Assembly: GCF_001411805.1 (NCBI RefSeq)
Contig: NZ_CP007214.1
Coordinates: forward strand, 62,001-126,000
Source: Burkholderia plantarii
GTDB lineage: Bacteria; Pseudomonadota; Gammaproteobacteria; Burkholderiales; Burkholderiaceae
DNA: 64,000 nucleotides
Reading direction: 5' to 3'
Each line of letters starts with the position of its first letter. Within the stretch, counting starts at the first letter, position 1. Positions 50,734-59,648 of this stretch are shown here, piece by piece. A program made the position numbers and the translations under genes. The notes under the pieces were generated by a model. The model saw only the letters and a list, made by a program, of their open reading frames with translations, had not been told where the DNA came from and did not search any database.

Positions 50734-51834
50734 TCAGACGCGCCGCTGCCGTAAAAACGGCTCCTCGGAGCTCACCGGAATATACACAAACATGCGCTGT
50801 TGGAATGCAGCCGGCGCACGAACAATATTCATCGCTGTGAACGATCGATACCCATTAACCACTTGACCGGGTCCACCCCAAGAATAGGCATTGTATGGGG
50901 AATCGTCTTTAATGCGCGTCAGCACATCTAATTGCCCGCCCGCAGAACCACCGGACAGGTTCTTCTGTTCGCCATCATTCACGTCAGTGATGATGTAACC
51001 CTTAAGGCGAAGAATCAAACAGCGCTCACTTATCGATTTGGTATATTCGACCACGGCCGTCTCATCATATTGCCCCGCACCCTGCGGCGCAGGCAGGATC
51101 GATCGCGGCGTTGGAGCAGCAATAAAGGCGCCGTCGAAATTTTTGTCGAACCTGAGTTCAAGATTCTTGGTCCAATCGTTAAATGAATATTGAAGAACGC
51201 GGTTGTTTTCGATACCTTGCGGATATCTAAACCAATCCCCAGAATTGTATTTTATGAGATTAACACCACGCTCAGCCGAGCCAGTGGCTTCATTATTTGG
51301 GTGAAAACCTGGCACCCAAAATAGAGAATTAGTCACCAATGAAAGTGGGGCGTCAGCAGATAACTGTAGCACCGGCTTCCAGTCTCTTTCTTTAAGCATT
51401 CTTGAAAGATACAAATGTCCACTATCATGCGCAGAAATTCCTTTTATGCGTTCGAGAACTACGATAGTGGAATCGTGAGGGTCAATCCGCATACGCATTA
51501 ACGCAAGGGCGTTGTTCGACCAAATCGAAACCGTTTCATTAGGTACGCTTCGACCAGGAGATAGGATACCGGCGGCACCGCCAGTGCCGAATATTTGTGG
51601 ATCCAGCCACGTCGCGACGGTGTATGCGACCCCAAAGATTCCCATTGACAGCCCGAAAAGCGGTATCTTGCTGGAGTCCGGAAAGGGAAGTGCGCCCATA
51701 ACTGCATAATTTATGCTTAACAGAGACAGCGTTAGGGGTTTCCAATCCGGCTCAGTGTCCGCGCGGTGGAGTGTGAAGGAATAGAGATACTCGGTATCGT
51801 TAACGATAGCGTCCGTGATGGCTAGGTTTTCCAT
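50734..51834 (-). CDS. Hypothetical protein (366 aa) with N-terminal hydrophobic segments
   Basis: Start at 51834 with AAGGAT upstream. Hydrophobic stretches at about 34-50 and 59-78 (LFGLSMGIFGVAYTVATWL) may be membrane segments or a buried core. The rest is strand-rich: LYLSRMLKERDWKPVLQLSADAPLSLVTNSLFWVPGFHPNNEATGSAE, then WFRYPQGIENNRVLQYSFNDW. No family recognised. Low GC, same strand as the beta-trefoil gene; probably part of the same acquired segment. Confidence 0.65.
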   Translation of the reverse strand: MENLAITDAIVNDTEYLYSFTLHRADTEPDWKPLTLSLLSINYAVMGALPFPDSSKIPLFGLSMGIFGVAYTVATWLDPQIFGTGGAAGILSPGRSVPNETVSIWSNNALALMRMRIDPHDSTIVVLERIKGISAHDSGHLYLSRMLKERDWKPVLQLSADAPLSLVTNSLFWVPGFHPNNEATGSAERGVNLIKYNSGDWFRYPQGIENNRVLQYSFNDWTKNLELRFDKNFDGAFIAAPTPRSILPAPQGAGQYDETAVVEYTKSISERCLILRLKGYIITDVNDGEQKNLSGGSAGGQLDVLTRIKDDSPYNAYSWGGPGQVVNGYRSFTAMNIVRAPAAFQQRMFVYIPVSSEEPFLRQRRV

Positions 51835-52379
51835 TGTTGACTATCCTTCTTGGGTCGATTGGCTCATGGAGGGATTTTTACAGCAACTGTGGATATTGCC
51901 GCATTACGCGGTCAAAGTAGCCGATCTTTTTAATAAAAAAAAGAAATTCAACACAATGAATCGAAGTGGAGAATGCGGCAGACAACGCTATGCGTTTTAC
52001 GGCCTTCAGAATGGCCAACCGTGCATGCTTGCACTATTCGATCAGCGCCTGTCAGTGCCACTCAAAATTTTGCGGGCCTGGCCGCCCGCGAGGACATGGC
52101 TTGAAGGGACGACCACAAGACGTGCGAGGTCGCCGCCCTTAACACATAATGACGCTTGAGATAACGTGAAGGGCTGGGCTGGCTTCACCAGCGCCAAGTC
52201 TCTCCGTGGACGTCGGCCCGCGCCTCGCTGTCCGACACGTAGTCGTGCATTCCGACGGGTATCGTCGGGTTCTTCGGATGACGCGCGAACCAAGACAGTG
52301 GGAGCCGGTTATCAATCGATTTATAAGCGGGCACAGGATGCCCTTTCCCAGAGCTACGTCGCCTGAGGCTGGGCCACTC
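51835..52379. other. Spacer holding one copy of a short dispersed repeat
   Basis: No gene. 52271-52345 (CAGTGGGAGCCGGTTATC and flanks) is repeated at 60675-60750 in the same orientation, about 80 percent identical by eye. Confidence 0.55.
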
Positions 52380-52680
52380 GTTTCTGTTGCACATCGCGAT
52401 GGTAACGGCAACCCATGAACAAGTCCGAAGCCTGGGCGTGGACCGAGGCGAGTCGCAGCAACTGACGTGCCAATTTGAACCCCGCATGACCTTCTCGCGG
52501 ATGCGGGTGGGCTGGTGCGAATTCTCGGTTCGGTTGTTCTGCCCCTGTGCTACCGGTGCTCGACGTCCAGACGCGAAGCTTGTCGGTCATCATCACGCGC
52601 GGGCGGCCGTGGCACTTGAGCAGCTTGCGCATCAGCCGCTTGGCGGCGGCAACGATGTCGCTGCTCCAGCACGTCATTGT
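52380..52680 (-). pseudogene. IS6-family transposase remnant
   Basis: The minus strand, using two frames, encodes KRLMRKLLKCHGRPRVMMTDKL, then NNRTENSHQPTRIREKVMRG and FKLARQLLRLASVHAQASDLF: the C-terminal third of an IS6-type transposase, including the Glu of the DDE triad in NRTENSHQP. Frameshifted and truncated at the N-terminus, where integrase debris takes over. Confidence 0.8.
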
Positions 52681-52704
52681 TTGCCTGACTGTTGCCGCGC
52701 GCCC

Positions 52705-52820
52705 GCCATCCGGCGTGAAACTTCGCCGCCTCGACGCGCTGCCGGCACTGCGCGGCCGTGACGTAGACGGACGTGATTTGCAGCGACGCACGGCCGAGCA
52801 GCTGCTCACCGGCCGCCGAT
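52705..52820 (-). pseudogene. Duplicate of the integrase 3' end
   Basis: About 110 bp nearly identical to 53405-53515, encoding GRASLQITSVYVTAAQCRQRVEAAKFHAG, the Tyr-motif end of the large recombinase. Joined to the IS6 remnant. Confidence 0.8.
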
Positions 52821-52852
52821 TGCTGTCGCGTCACAAGCGCGCTCCGCAATGG

Positions 52853-53059
52853 CTAGATGATCGTGATCACGACCCCGGTTTGGAGGATTTTCAGTTTGCG
52901 CAAACCGCGGCCGGCCAGCACGAGGCTACCGCCATCCAAAAGTTTGAATTCTGGAATGCCGTAGACCGGCGGAGGACCCGGAGATAGCTCTCGTCTTTTC
53001 ACGATGACATCGTAGGAGTTCCCGGCCGCGTCGACTGCCTTGAAGTGCTCTGTTTTCAT
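52853..53059 (-). CDS. Hypothetical protein (68 aa)
   Basis: MKTEHFKAVDAAGNSYDVIVKRRELSPG followed by YGIPEFKLLDGGSLVLAGRGLRKL; strand-rich, basic. Start at the ATG 53059 with weak ribosome site. Last gene of the minus-strand module that includes the recombinase. Confidence 0.55.
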   Translation of the reverse strand: MKTEHFKAVDAAGNSYDVIVKRRELSPGPPPVYGIPEFKLLDGGSLVLAGRGLRKLKILQTGVVITII

Positions 53060-53139
53060 GGGCAATTCAGTGGTTGATCAACGGCTGAAAGCATTCAATA
53101 CATGGATGTCCGAATTAATAGCGTGTCGCTACCCGCACC

Positions 53140-53349
53140 TCAAGTCGTGACGACGACCCGCATCGGCGGCTCTCCTGGCAGAACGAATTCGTCCTGGCGG
53201 CCCAACCGCACATCGCGCAGCATCTGCTCCAGTTCCGCAATACGGACGGTCGGTACCGGCGGCACAGTCTCGCCGTCCGGGGCGAGCGAGTCTAGGCGCT
53301 TGAGAATCAAGGCCACGGCGGTTTGACGCGAGAGAAAGTATGTAGCCAT
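53140..53349 (-). CDS. Hypothetical protein (69 aa)
   Basis: MATYFLSRQTAVALILKRLDSL, then VRIAELEQMLRDVRLGRQDEFVLPGEPP. Helical, no family recognised. 40 bp after the recombinase stop on the same strand, so probably part of its transcript. Confidence 0.5.
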   Translation of the reverse strand: MATYFLSRQTAVALILKRLDSLAPDGETVPPVPTVRIAELEQMLRDVRLGRQDEFVLPGEPPMRVVVTT

Positions 53350-53389
53350 AGGCGAGTCAGGAAAAGCCGATCCGTTGCGAGGGAGCCCT

Positions 53390-55213
53390 CTACCGCTCGC
53401 GAGCGATCCCGGCGTGAAACTTCGCCGCCTCGATGCGTTGCCGGCGCTGCTCGGCCGTGACGTAGACGGACGTGGTTTGCAGCGACGCGTGGCCGAGCAG
53501 CTGCTGGACGACGTCGAGCGTCATGCCGCTGGCCACCGACTGCGTGCCGAACGTGTGGCGAAGACTATGTGGGCTCGTGCGCGCCAGCTGGCGGCGCTCG
53601 GGCTCGCTCAGATCGCCCATCGTCACCTGCAGGCGCTTGAGTACCCACGCGACCAGGGTCGCCGCGCCGCGCACCGAATAGCCTGCCGCGTCGGCGCCCG
53701 CCGCGCCAGACTCAAACTTCGTTTGTGCCCGCAGTGTCTGCGGGATCACCAGCGGGGCGAGCAAGGCGCCGGCCGCCTGGTCACTGTCGAACTGGCGGCC
53801 ACGGTCGACCCAATGCGCGCGCAGCGCGGCCACGCACGCGTCCGAGACCGCGACGAATCGCTCCTTCCTGCCCTTGCCGATCACCTGCAGCCACCACGTC
53901 GCCGGCACCTCGCCGTCGCCGGCCAGCCAGGCCAGCTGCCCGCGGCTCGCCGCGGCCGCTTCCGACACGCGCAGGCCGGAGTCGCCCATCAGGAGCAACA
54001 GCGCCCGGGCCGCGCGCCAGCGGGCGGCCTCGGGTGACGGGCTCTCGCTCCAGCTGGCGATCTCGGCGCGGACCCGCGTCCACAGGTCGAGCGGCAGCGC
54101 GCGGTCGACGCGCAGCAGCGCCGCGCGCTTGACGGGGCGCGGATCGGTCACGGCCGCCCAGGGGTTGCCCGCCAGGTAGCGAATGCGCACCAGCCAGTCG
54201 AACGCGGCCCGGATCGTGCGGATCGCGTACCGCTGACTGTCGAGCGACATCGGCTCGTCGCTGAACGGGCGCCAGCGGCGCGAGCCGCGCGCGGCACGTG
54301 GCCCGCAGAACGCGGCCGACGGGCTCGCGAGAAACGCCTTGAAGGCATCGCAGTCCTCCACTCTGAGCGACGACAGCGCGGTGCCGCGCTCGACCACGCA
54401 CCAGAGCAGCAGGCGTTCAAGTTCGCGCCGGTAGCTGCGCAGCGTGTTGGGCGCGTCCGTGTAGCGGTTCAGGTAGGCCGCGATCGCATCCAGATCGTGG
54501 TTCGCCCGCACGAACGAAAACTCGGTGTGGCGGTTCAAGCCCCGCTGCCCCGACATCTCGGGCGGGATGGCGATGCGCTCGAGCGGCACCAGCTGCGCGC
54601 GCGAGGGCGCCAGCACCTCGGCGGCCGGCGCGAGCGGGTCCGCGGCCTCGACGTCACGGTCAACTGTGGCGCCGATCGTCTCAGCATGGCGGCGCAGCCA
54701 CGCCACGAGCACGCGGGCGCGCGTGAGACCGATCCGGGGCACCGATCGCCACCAGCTCCCGCCGCGGCGATTGCAGTAGGCGACCAGCTCGGCGAGGGTC
54801 CGGATACCCTCCCCTGCCAGGCGCTCGGCCACGAGCGGCCGAAACCAGCGGCCGATCTCGTGCTCGCCGACGGGCTTGGCCGCAGCCCAGGCGCCGGCCG
54901 CTTGTTCGATCATGTGCAGCGACACGGGCGTCAGACGCGGCTCGCCGTGCTTGCGGATGCTCTCCTGCAGGTGCTGTTTCAGCACGCTCGAGCCCTCGCG
55001 CAGCGCGAGCGAGACCAGGTCGTCGCGCATCGTGCGCAGCAGCGCGTCCAGCTCGTGCGGGGCATCCGCGTAGGGCGTCGTCTCGCGGTCGAAATAGAGC
55101 CGCGCGATGGTCGCCGTCGGCACCCCTTTTACACGCGCACGCAGGGCCGTGAACTCGGTTCGGCTGTAGGTGCGGGGCGCCGGCAGCTCGAGTTGCTGAA
55201 CGCGGTTCGTCAT
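53390..55213 (-). CDS. Large tyrosine recombinase (integrase)
   Basis: 607 aa from the ATG at 55213, which overlaps the upstream stop as ATGA. The C-terminal half has all catalytic motifs: GDSGLRVSEAAA (Arg), IGKGRKERFVAVS (Lys), HSLRHTFGT (HxxR, about 549-552), LLGHASLQTTSVYV (His about 575, Tyr about 584). The N-terminal half has an extra domain typical of the long Burkholderia-type integrases (VPRIGLTRARVLVAWLRRHAETIG) followed by a SAM-like core-binding domain (TDAPNTLRSYRRELERLLLWC). Intact, so it may move the module; a likely source of the integrase fragments elsewhere in the window. Confidence 0.92.
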   Translation of the reverse strand: MTNRVQQLELPAPRTYSRTEFTALRARVKGVPTATIARLYFDRETTPYADAPHELDALLRTMRDDLVSLALREGSSVLKQHLQESIRKHGEPRLTPVSLHMIEQAAGAWAAAKPVGEHEIGRWFRPLVAERLAGEGIRTLAELVAYCNRRGGSWWRSVPRIGLTRARVLVAWLRRHAETIGATVDRDVEAADPLAPAAEVLAPSRAQLVPLERIAIPPEMSGQRGLNRHTEFSFVRANHDLDAIAAYLNRYTDAPNTLRSYRRELERLLLWCVVERGTALSSLRVEDCDAFKAFLASPSAAFCGPRAARGSRRWRPFSDEPMSLDSQRYAIRTIRAAFDWLVRIRYLAGNPWAAVTDPRPVKRAALLRVDRALPLDLWTRVRAEIASWSESPSPEAARWRAARALLLLMGDSGLRVSEAAAASRGQLAWLAGDGEVPATWWLQVIGKGRKERFVAVSDACVAALRAHWVDRGRQFDSDQAAGALLAPLVIPQTLRAQTKFESGAAGADAAGYSVRGAATLVAWVLKRLQVTMGDLSEPERRQLARTSPHSLRHTFGTQSVASGMTLDVVQQLLGHASLQTTSVYVTAEQRRQRIEAAKFHAGIARER

Positions 55214-55596
55214 GATCGCTTGGCCATCTCTCGAAACTTGCGCTGCCACTCGGCGGGCGTCAGGCGCCCGAAGGCCTCGAGCGCGACGGCGCGCGCCTGG
55301 TCGATCGTCTCGCCGCGAAGCCCGGCAATCGACCAGCCCGTGGCGGCGTCCGCGACGTCGTAGCGCGACGCCTGCATCACGCCGAGCAGCGGCGCGCGGT
55401 GGATCGCGAACACGCGGCCGCGAAACTCGAACGGGATACCGATGTGTTCCACGCGATGGCCGCCAGCCAGGCGCAGATGGAAGACGATGCCGCCCGCCTC
55501 GATGCGGGGCGCGTACAGGTCCGCTTGCTGGGAATCCGTAGCGCCGACCGGCTGAGCGTTCGCCGGCGACGACAGGCTGCTCGATGTCATGGTCAT
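55210..55596 (-). CDS. Hypothetical protein (128 aa) coupled to the recombinase
   Basis: Strand-rich middle (AGGIVFHLRLAGGHRVEHIGIPFEFRGRVFAIHRAP), then helical LRGETIDQARAVALEAFGRLTPAEWQRKF. No family recognised. Its start and stop both overlap neighbours as ATGA, so it is translated together with the gene before and the recombinase after. It could be a recombination accessory factor (inference from position). Confidence 0.7.
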   Translation of the reverse strand: MTMTSSSLSSPANAQPVGATDSQQADLYAPRIEAGGIVFHLRLAGGHRVEHIGIPFEFRGRVFAIHRAPLLGVMQASRYDVADAATGWSIAGLRGETIDQARAVALEAFGRLTPAEWQRKFREMAKRS

Positions 55597-55910
55597 GCCT
55601 CGTGGATGGGTGTGTCGACGAGCAAACTACGGCGTGCCACCGGGCGCCGATGCGCTGCGCTTCGAATTCGTGCTGCCGCGGCTCTGGCCGAGTCGGTCAC
55701 ACTCGACCACTCCTGATGCCACCAGTCGATGACGGCCGCCGCGCTCCCAATGGACGGCGCCACCACGACATCCGCCAGCTCGTCGGCGACACCTGACCAC
55801 CAGCCGTCGCCTTCAGCGTCCGAGGCGCGCGCGTCGATCGCCGCGCGGTAGATGGCTTTCGCGGCGTCCAGACGCGTCAGCGCTTCATCACTGCTTTGGT
55901 CCGGCTTCAT
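55593..55910 (-). CDS. Hypothetical protein (105 aa)
   Basis: Helical: DEALTRLDAAKAIYRAAIDARA, then WWSGVADELADVVVAPSIGSAAAVIDWWHQEW. Start at 55910, stop overlapping the next start. No family recognised. Confidence 0.6.
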   Translation of the reverse strand: MKPDQSSDEALTRLDAAKAIYRAAIDARASDAEGDGWWSGVADELADVVVAPSIGSAAAVIDWWHQEWSSVTDSARAAAARIRSAAHRRPVARRSLLVDTPIHEA

Positions 55911-55960
55911 GCGCGCTCACTTCGGTTGTTTCGTTGCAATCTCGGTTGCGGCCGGATCGA

Positions 55961-57049
55961 TCAAAATCCATAGCTGTCCTCGGCCCAGCGCTTCAGCACG
56001 CGGTAGTCGTGTTCCGGAAGCACGATCTGGCCGTCTTCGGCCGCCTCGAGCACGCGCTCCATTTGCCCACTGAGCACGAGGTTGCCGTGCAGTCCATAGA
56101 AGTACCACCCAAAGGGCGTGCCGACCTGCTCATCGAGTTTCGTGAGCTTCCCGTACAGGCCGTAGCAATCGAGCCGATGCGTGTCCCGCAACGCCGCTAT
56201 TTTCTGCGTATGCGTCCACGCGGGAATGTAGTCCACATCCCGGCGCCCGTTCGGTGCGGTGTAGTCGGACGTCTTGAAGACCCAACGTGTGCAGATCCGC
56301 TCGCCTGCCAGGCCGGCGCTCGAGGCGGACCAGTCGTCGAAGAACCGGCGGCCGCGCCATTGCTGACGGTCGTAGCCGGGCGTCATCTCGCGAATGGACT
56401 GCACGCGTTCATCGCGTGTCCTCATGTTGGTGGTGCGGACCTGGCGATCGCCCTGCCGGCCGTGGTTCTCACTCCACACTGCCTCGCCTTGCTCGACAAA
56501 CATCGCGATGTCGATGATCTGATCGAGCCGGTACCGCGGCTCGCCGAGGGGCGCCCGCTCGAATCGGTTGCCCTCCGTGTGGCCATGACGCAGCTCGTGC
56601 GCATCGGGCCGATACCACGCGCCGGCGCGCGGAAAAATCTCGCGCTCAACATACTCGTCCTCTTCCCACACCGTGATCTGGATGAAGTCGCTTTGCCGGT
56701 CGGTCGAGGTCGGGCTCCTGTCGTACATCAGATAGTGCAGCACGGGTTCCCGCTCGGCCATCCGATACCCGCTCTCCGCGAACTCGTCGCAGACGGCCGC
56801 AGCCGTGCCGAACCGATCCAGCTGCAGGTCGATCCACGCTCGATAGTCGGCCGCCACTTCCTGGTTGTGCGCGTCGAGCACGCGACTCGGTTGCGACGAA
56901 AACTCGTCGCGCGTCTTGACGTGGCGGACCGAGCGGAACTCGGTTCGCGCCGCAAACATCGCGATCAGCGCGGTGTGCTTCTTCTGTACCTCGGTGCTAG
57001 CGACCAAGGTGGCCAGCACGTCGGTCTGCAATTCGTAGTCGTGGCGCAT
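55961..57049 (-). CDS. Hypothetical protein (362 aa)
   Basis: Start at 57049 (MRHDYELQTDVLATLVASTE); the long frame runs on upstream through the XRE gene in another register, which is not coding. Features: AREPVLHYLMYDRS-like segment, FIQITVWEEDEYVEREIFP, HELRHGHTEGNRFER, RLDQIIDIAMFVEQGEAVWSENHG, and a Gly/aromatic end (FGWYFYGLHGNLVLSGQ). Soluble, mixed fold, no family recognised. 11 bp after the XRE regulator stop. Confidence 0.65.
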   Translation of the reverse strand: MRHDYELQTDVLATLVASTEVQKKHTALIAMFAARTEFRSVRHVKTRDEFSSQPSRVLDAHNQEVAADYRAWIDLQLDRFGTAAAVCDEFAESGYRMAEREPVLHYLMYDRSPTSTDRQSDFIQITVWEEDEYVEREIFPRAGAWYRPDAHELRHGHTEGNRFERAPLGEPRYRLDQIIDIAMFVEQGEAVWSENHGRQGDRQVRTTNMRTRDERVQSIREMTPGYDRQQWRGRRFFDDWSASSAGLAGERICTRWVFKTSDYTAPNGRRDVDYIPAWTHTQKIAALRDTHRLDCYGLYGKLTKLDEQVGTPFGWYFYGLHGNLVLSGQMERVLEAAEDGQIVLPEHDYRVLKRWAEDSYGF

Positions 57050-57060
57050 CGTGGTGGCTC

Positions 57061-57723
57061 TCAGCGCGTGGGGTTGGCCAACGGCGCCGGCGACGGAGCG
57101 CGCTGCTCGAGGTGGATCACGTTCGCGCGCCCGAACTGGATGCGCTCGCCGAGGCAGTAGCCGTCGAACTCGTCGCCGACGTCGCCGGCGCGAACGAACT
57201 CCGTGACCAGCGCTTGGTAAATGTCGTCGCGCGGCTCCACGTAGCTGACGCTCGCGCGCAGGCGCGGCCCCGTTTTGGGCTGCAGCTCGACCAGGTCGCC
57301 GCGCTCGATCGTGTCGCGTTCGGCGTCGCGCAGCGTATCCCAGCCGCGCGTGAGGTGGGCCACGCGCTCCAGGTCCGTCGAGCTGCGGAACCCCCACACG
57401 CGACGCAGCAGCTGCCAGGCAGCGGCCGGCATCTTCGCATCGCCGGCCTCCCAGCGCTGCACCTGGCGCGGTTGCACGCCCAGGCGCTCGGCGACGTCAG
57501 CCTGCGTGCGACCGTTAATCACGCGCATGTGCTTGATCTCAGCCGGGGTGGGCGCGTGACGTTCGCCGGCGACTTCGAACGTCACGCCCCCGTCCCACTC
57601 CAGCGCGACCGGCTCGTAGCACGCCTCGCAGGTGGCCGCGGCGCCGTCGTAGCTGTCATCGGCGTGATGGATCTGACCGCGGTGGCCGCAAGCCCGGCAG
57701 CGATACACGTACAAGACCGACAT
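57061..57723 (-). CDS. XRE-family regulator with N-terminal zinc ribbon
   Basis: 220 aa, start at 57723 with TAGGAGG upstream. N-terminus YVYRCRACGHRG ... CEACYEPV is a CxxC-CxxC zinc ribbon, followed by helix-turn-helix NGRTQADVAERLGVQPRQVQRWEAGDAKMP. The C-terminal half (LRASVSYVEPRDDIYQALVTEFVRAGDVGDEFDGYCLGERIQFGRANVIHL) is strand-rich. It probably controls this module by binding the two palindromes directly upstream. Confidence 0.82.
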   Translation of the reverse strand: MSVLYVYRCRACGHRGQIHHADDSYDGAAATCEACYEPVALEWDGGVTFEVAGERHAPTPAEIKHMRVINGRTQADVAERLGVQPRQVQRWEAGDAKMPAAAWQLLRRVWGFRSSTDLERVAHLTRGWDTLRDAERDTIERGDLVELQPKTGPRLRASVSYVEPRDDIYQALVTEFVRAGDVGDEFDGYCLGERIQFGRANVIHLEQRAPSPAPLANPTR

Positions 57724-57743
57724 GAAACCTCCTAGACAGAACC

Positions 57744-57786
57744 CGTCTTAAAGACGTTTATGTCAGCCTAGCACGTCCTAAAGACG
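57744..57786. promoter_or_regulatory. Two operator palindromes upstream of the XRE gene
   Basis: CGTCTTAAAGACG at 57744-57756 (perfect, 6-bp arms) and CGTCCTAAAGACG at 57774-57786 (one mismatch), centres 30 bp apart, close to three helical turns. They overlap where the promoter of the XRE gene should be. Confidence 0.8.
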
Positions 57787-57844
57787 TGTCAAGGAATTCC
57801 GATCCGGGGCCGCGACTCGTGCCAGGTAACCCGCCACACGCGGC

Positions 57845-58111
57845 TTAACCACGCGAGGGGTTGTCTCCTGGCCAGCGGCGAACTGGCCCCGGTCGTTCGT
57901 CCATCGGCGGCATGTCGCGCTCGGCGCGACTGAGGTTGGTCCACCGAGCATGCCCGCATGCCGCGCAGCGAATCCACGCGCGACGGGGGATGCTATTGGC
58001 CGGCCAGCGATGGGGCGGCAGATCTCGCGACGCCTCGTCGCCGGTCGCGGGCGTCGCGACGGCATGGTCGGCGTGCGCCCGGCACCGCGGGCAGTGTCGA
58101 TCAACTTTCAC
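57845..58111 (-). CDS. Small zinc-ribbon protein (88 aa)
   Basis: From a GTG at 58111 with GGAGG 6 nt upstream. VKVDRHCPRCRAHADHAV has a CxxC and IRCAACGHARWTNLS another CxxC, so a zinc ribbon. The start overlaps the stop of the previous gene. The C-terminal end is Pro/Arg-rich. Partner of the zinc-ribbon XRE regulator is possible but not shown. Confidence 0.65.
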   Translation of the reverse strand: MKVDRHCPRCRAHADHAVATPATGDEASRDLPPHRWPANSIPRRAWIRCAACGHARWTNLSRAERDMPPMDERPGPVRRWPGDNPSRG

Positions 58112-58424
58112 GCGCGCCTCCGCGCAGATCGGTTCGGGCATCGGGCGGTGCGACGTTCCAGCGCTCGGGTCGCAGCAACTCGAACAGCCGGCGCGAGTCG
58201 GCGGCCACCGTCGCGGCCAGTACGGTAACGGCGCCGTCTGGCGACGCGTCGGCGAGGCTCCGCGCAAGCCGGACATAGAGCGCGTAGGCGCCGATGGCTT
58301 GCGAGCGCAGGGCTTCGCGCTGTGCCGGCATGACCCCGAGCGCGGCCGTGCGCGCCAGCTCGAGGATGGCCGTCTCGGTGTCCTGAACGAGGTCCGCGTA
58401 GGTCAGCGACGTGGCGGGCGTCAC
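58101..58424 (-). CDS. Hypothetical helical protein (107 aa)
   Basis: GTG start at 58424 with GGGGAG upstream. SLTYADLVQDTETAILELARTAALGV is followed by GAYALYVRLARSLADASPD and RLFELLRPERW. Its opening resembles that of the gene upstream (LSYATLLRNTDLLLQ), so the two are probably paralogues. Function unknown. Confidence 0.6.
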   Translation of the reverse strand: MTPATSLTYADLVQDTETAILELARTAALGVMPAQREALRSQAIGAYALYVRLARSLADASPDGAVTVLAATVAADSRRLFELLRPERWNVAPPDARTDLRGGARES

Positions 58425-58437
58425 GCAGGCTCCCCGT

Positions 58438-58710
58438 TTAGTCGCGCGGCGGGCGAACGCCAGCGTCGTCGGGATCGCGAACCCGCTCGCGCAGGCGGGC
58501 GAGATCCTGGCGGAACGTCGCGCAGGCGGCCGGATCGAGCGCCAAGAAGGCTTCGTCGCCCATTGCTTCGAACAGGGCGATCACGCCGAGCGCCATCGGT
58601 TGGCTGGCCTCGCCCGTCGCGAGGGCGGTGCGCCCGCCGAGGATGCCCTGCAGGAGCAGGTCGGTGTTGCGCAGGAGGGTGGCGTAGCTCAGGCAGGGTT
58701 GGTCGGTCAT
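58438..58710 (-). CDS. Hypothetical helical protein (90 aa), paralogue of the next gene
   Basis: MTDQPCLSYATLLRNTDLLLQGIL, then ALATGEASQPMALGVIALFEAMGD and CATFRQDLARLRERV. Start 58710; the frame is open upstream to 58884 but the extra part is not protein-like. 13 bp before the following gene. First gene of the minus-strand set ending at 52853. Confidence 0.6.
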   Translation of the reverse strand: MTDQPCLSYATLLRNTDLLLQGILGGRTALATGEASQPMALGVIALFEAMGDEAFLALDPAACATFRQDLARLRERVRDPDDAGVRPPRD

Positions 58711-59648
58711 GGTCGCCGGCGGGTCGGTTGGACGAGGCGGGGTGGCCGGCGGGCCGCGCCGGGCGAGGTGTAATCGGTACCATAGGCGTTTTTGGGCATT
58801 AAACGCAATGCCGATAATACGAGTTATTAGCATCGCGAAACCTTTGTCAATACTTAAATAAAAATGGATTTTAATAAAACTCAACTAATTCGCGATATTC
58901 CAGATACGCCAATGGCACTCTTATTTTGCTAAAAAAAACGGAGACATCAATCCGAGGGGTGTTGTCACCGGGCCTGGTGGGTGGCTGGTGATCGCTGATA
59001 GGGGTTTGACCGGGATATCCCGACGCCGTCCGTAACGTGGATGCCGAGACTTGCCTCCGTTGTTGCAGGCCAATCCGTTCACTCTGCATAAACTTCGACG
59101 CAAGACAACGTGACGCCATCGATGTTTTTGTCGGCGTCGATGTCGGTAAATGCCATCATCACGCGGTGGCACCCGATCGGAACGGTAAGCGCCTTTACAA
59201 CACGCCTCCACCCAACGACGAGGCCAAGCTGCGCGCCCTCATCGCCGAACTCAAGACTCACGGTCGACTGCTGTTCGCGTCGGTCAGCCGTCCACCATCG
59301 GTGCGCTTCCTGTAGCCGTCGCCCGCGCTGAAGGCGTACTCGTGGCCTATTGTGAACACCGATATAGCATCGTATATTTAGCGCGGAAAGCGGATTTTTC
59401 ATCCATGGCGGTTGCACGTTATTGAATAATCGATAACAAAGAAGACCAAAATAAACTCGACACCTAACGAGGCACACCGCGCCTCGATCGAATCCAATGA
59501 TGGCGCATGAGATCCAGCACGAACCGGACAGCACGACCCGCCAATGTGACAGCGAACCGGCGCCATCGAATACATTTTTAGGGACGTCTGGTCTGCTTGC
59601 CGGCTCGCCAACCGAATCCGCCATAAACCATTCTTGTGGAGATCGTCC
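58711..59648. other. Spacer with an IS110 fragment
   Basis: Lower-GC stretch. 59118-59300 on the + strand encodes DVFVGVDVGKCHHHAVAPDRNGKRL and continues to LIAELKTHGRLLF, the first 60 residues of an IS110-type transposase with its DVGK motif; the rest is missing. Nothing else recognised. The GH12 promoter should lie between 59400 and 59640. Confidence 0.65.
59118..59300 (+). pseudogene. IS110-family transposase, N-terminal fragment
   Basis: Contains the first catalytic Asp context (FVGVDVGKCHHHAVA) and the segment up to LKTHGRLLF, after which the frame is lost. It is not from the intact IS110 at 36960, whose N-terminus differs (GVDIGKNVFQIH). Confidence 0.75.
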
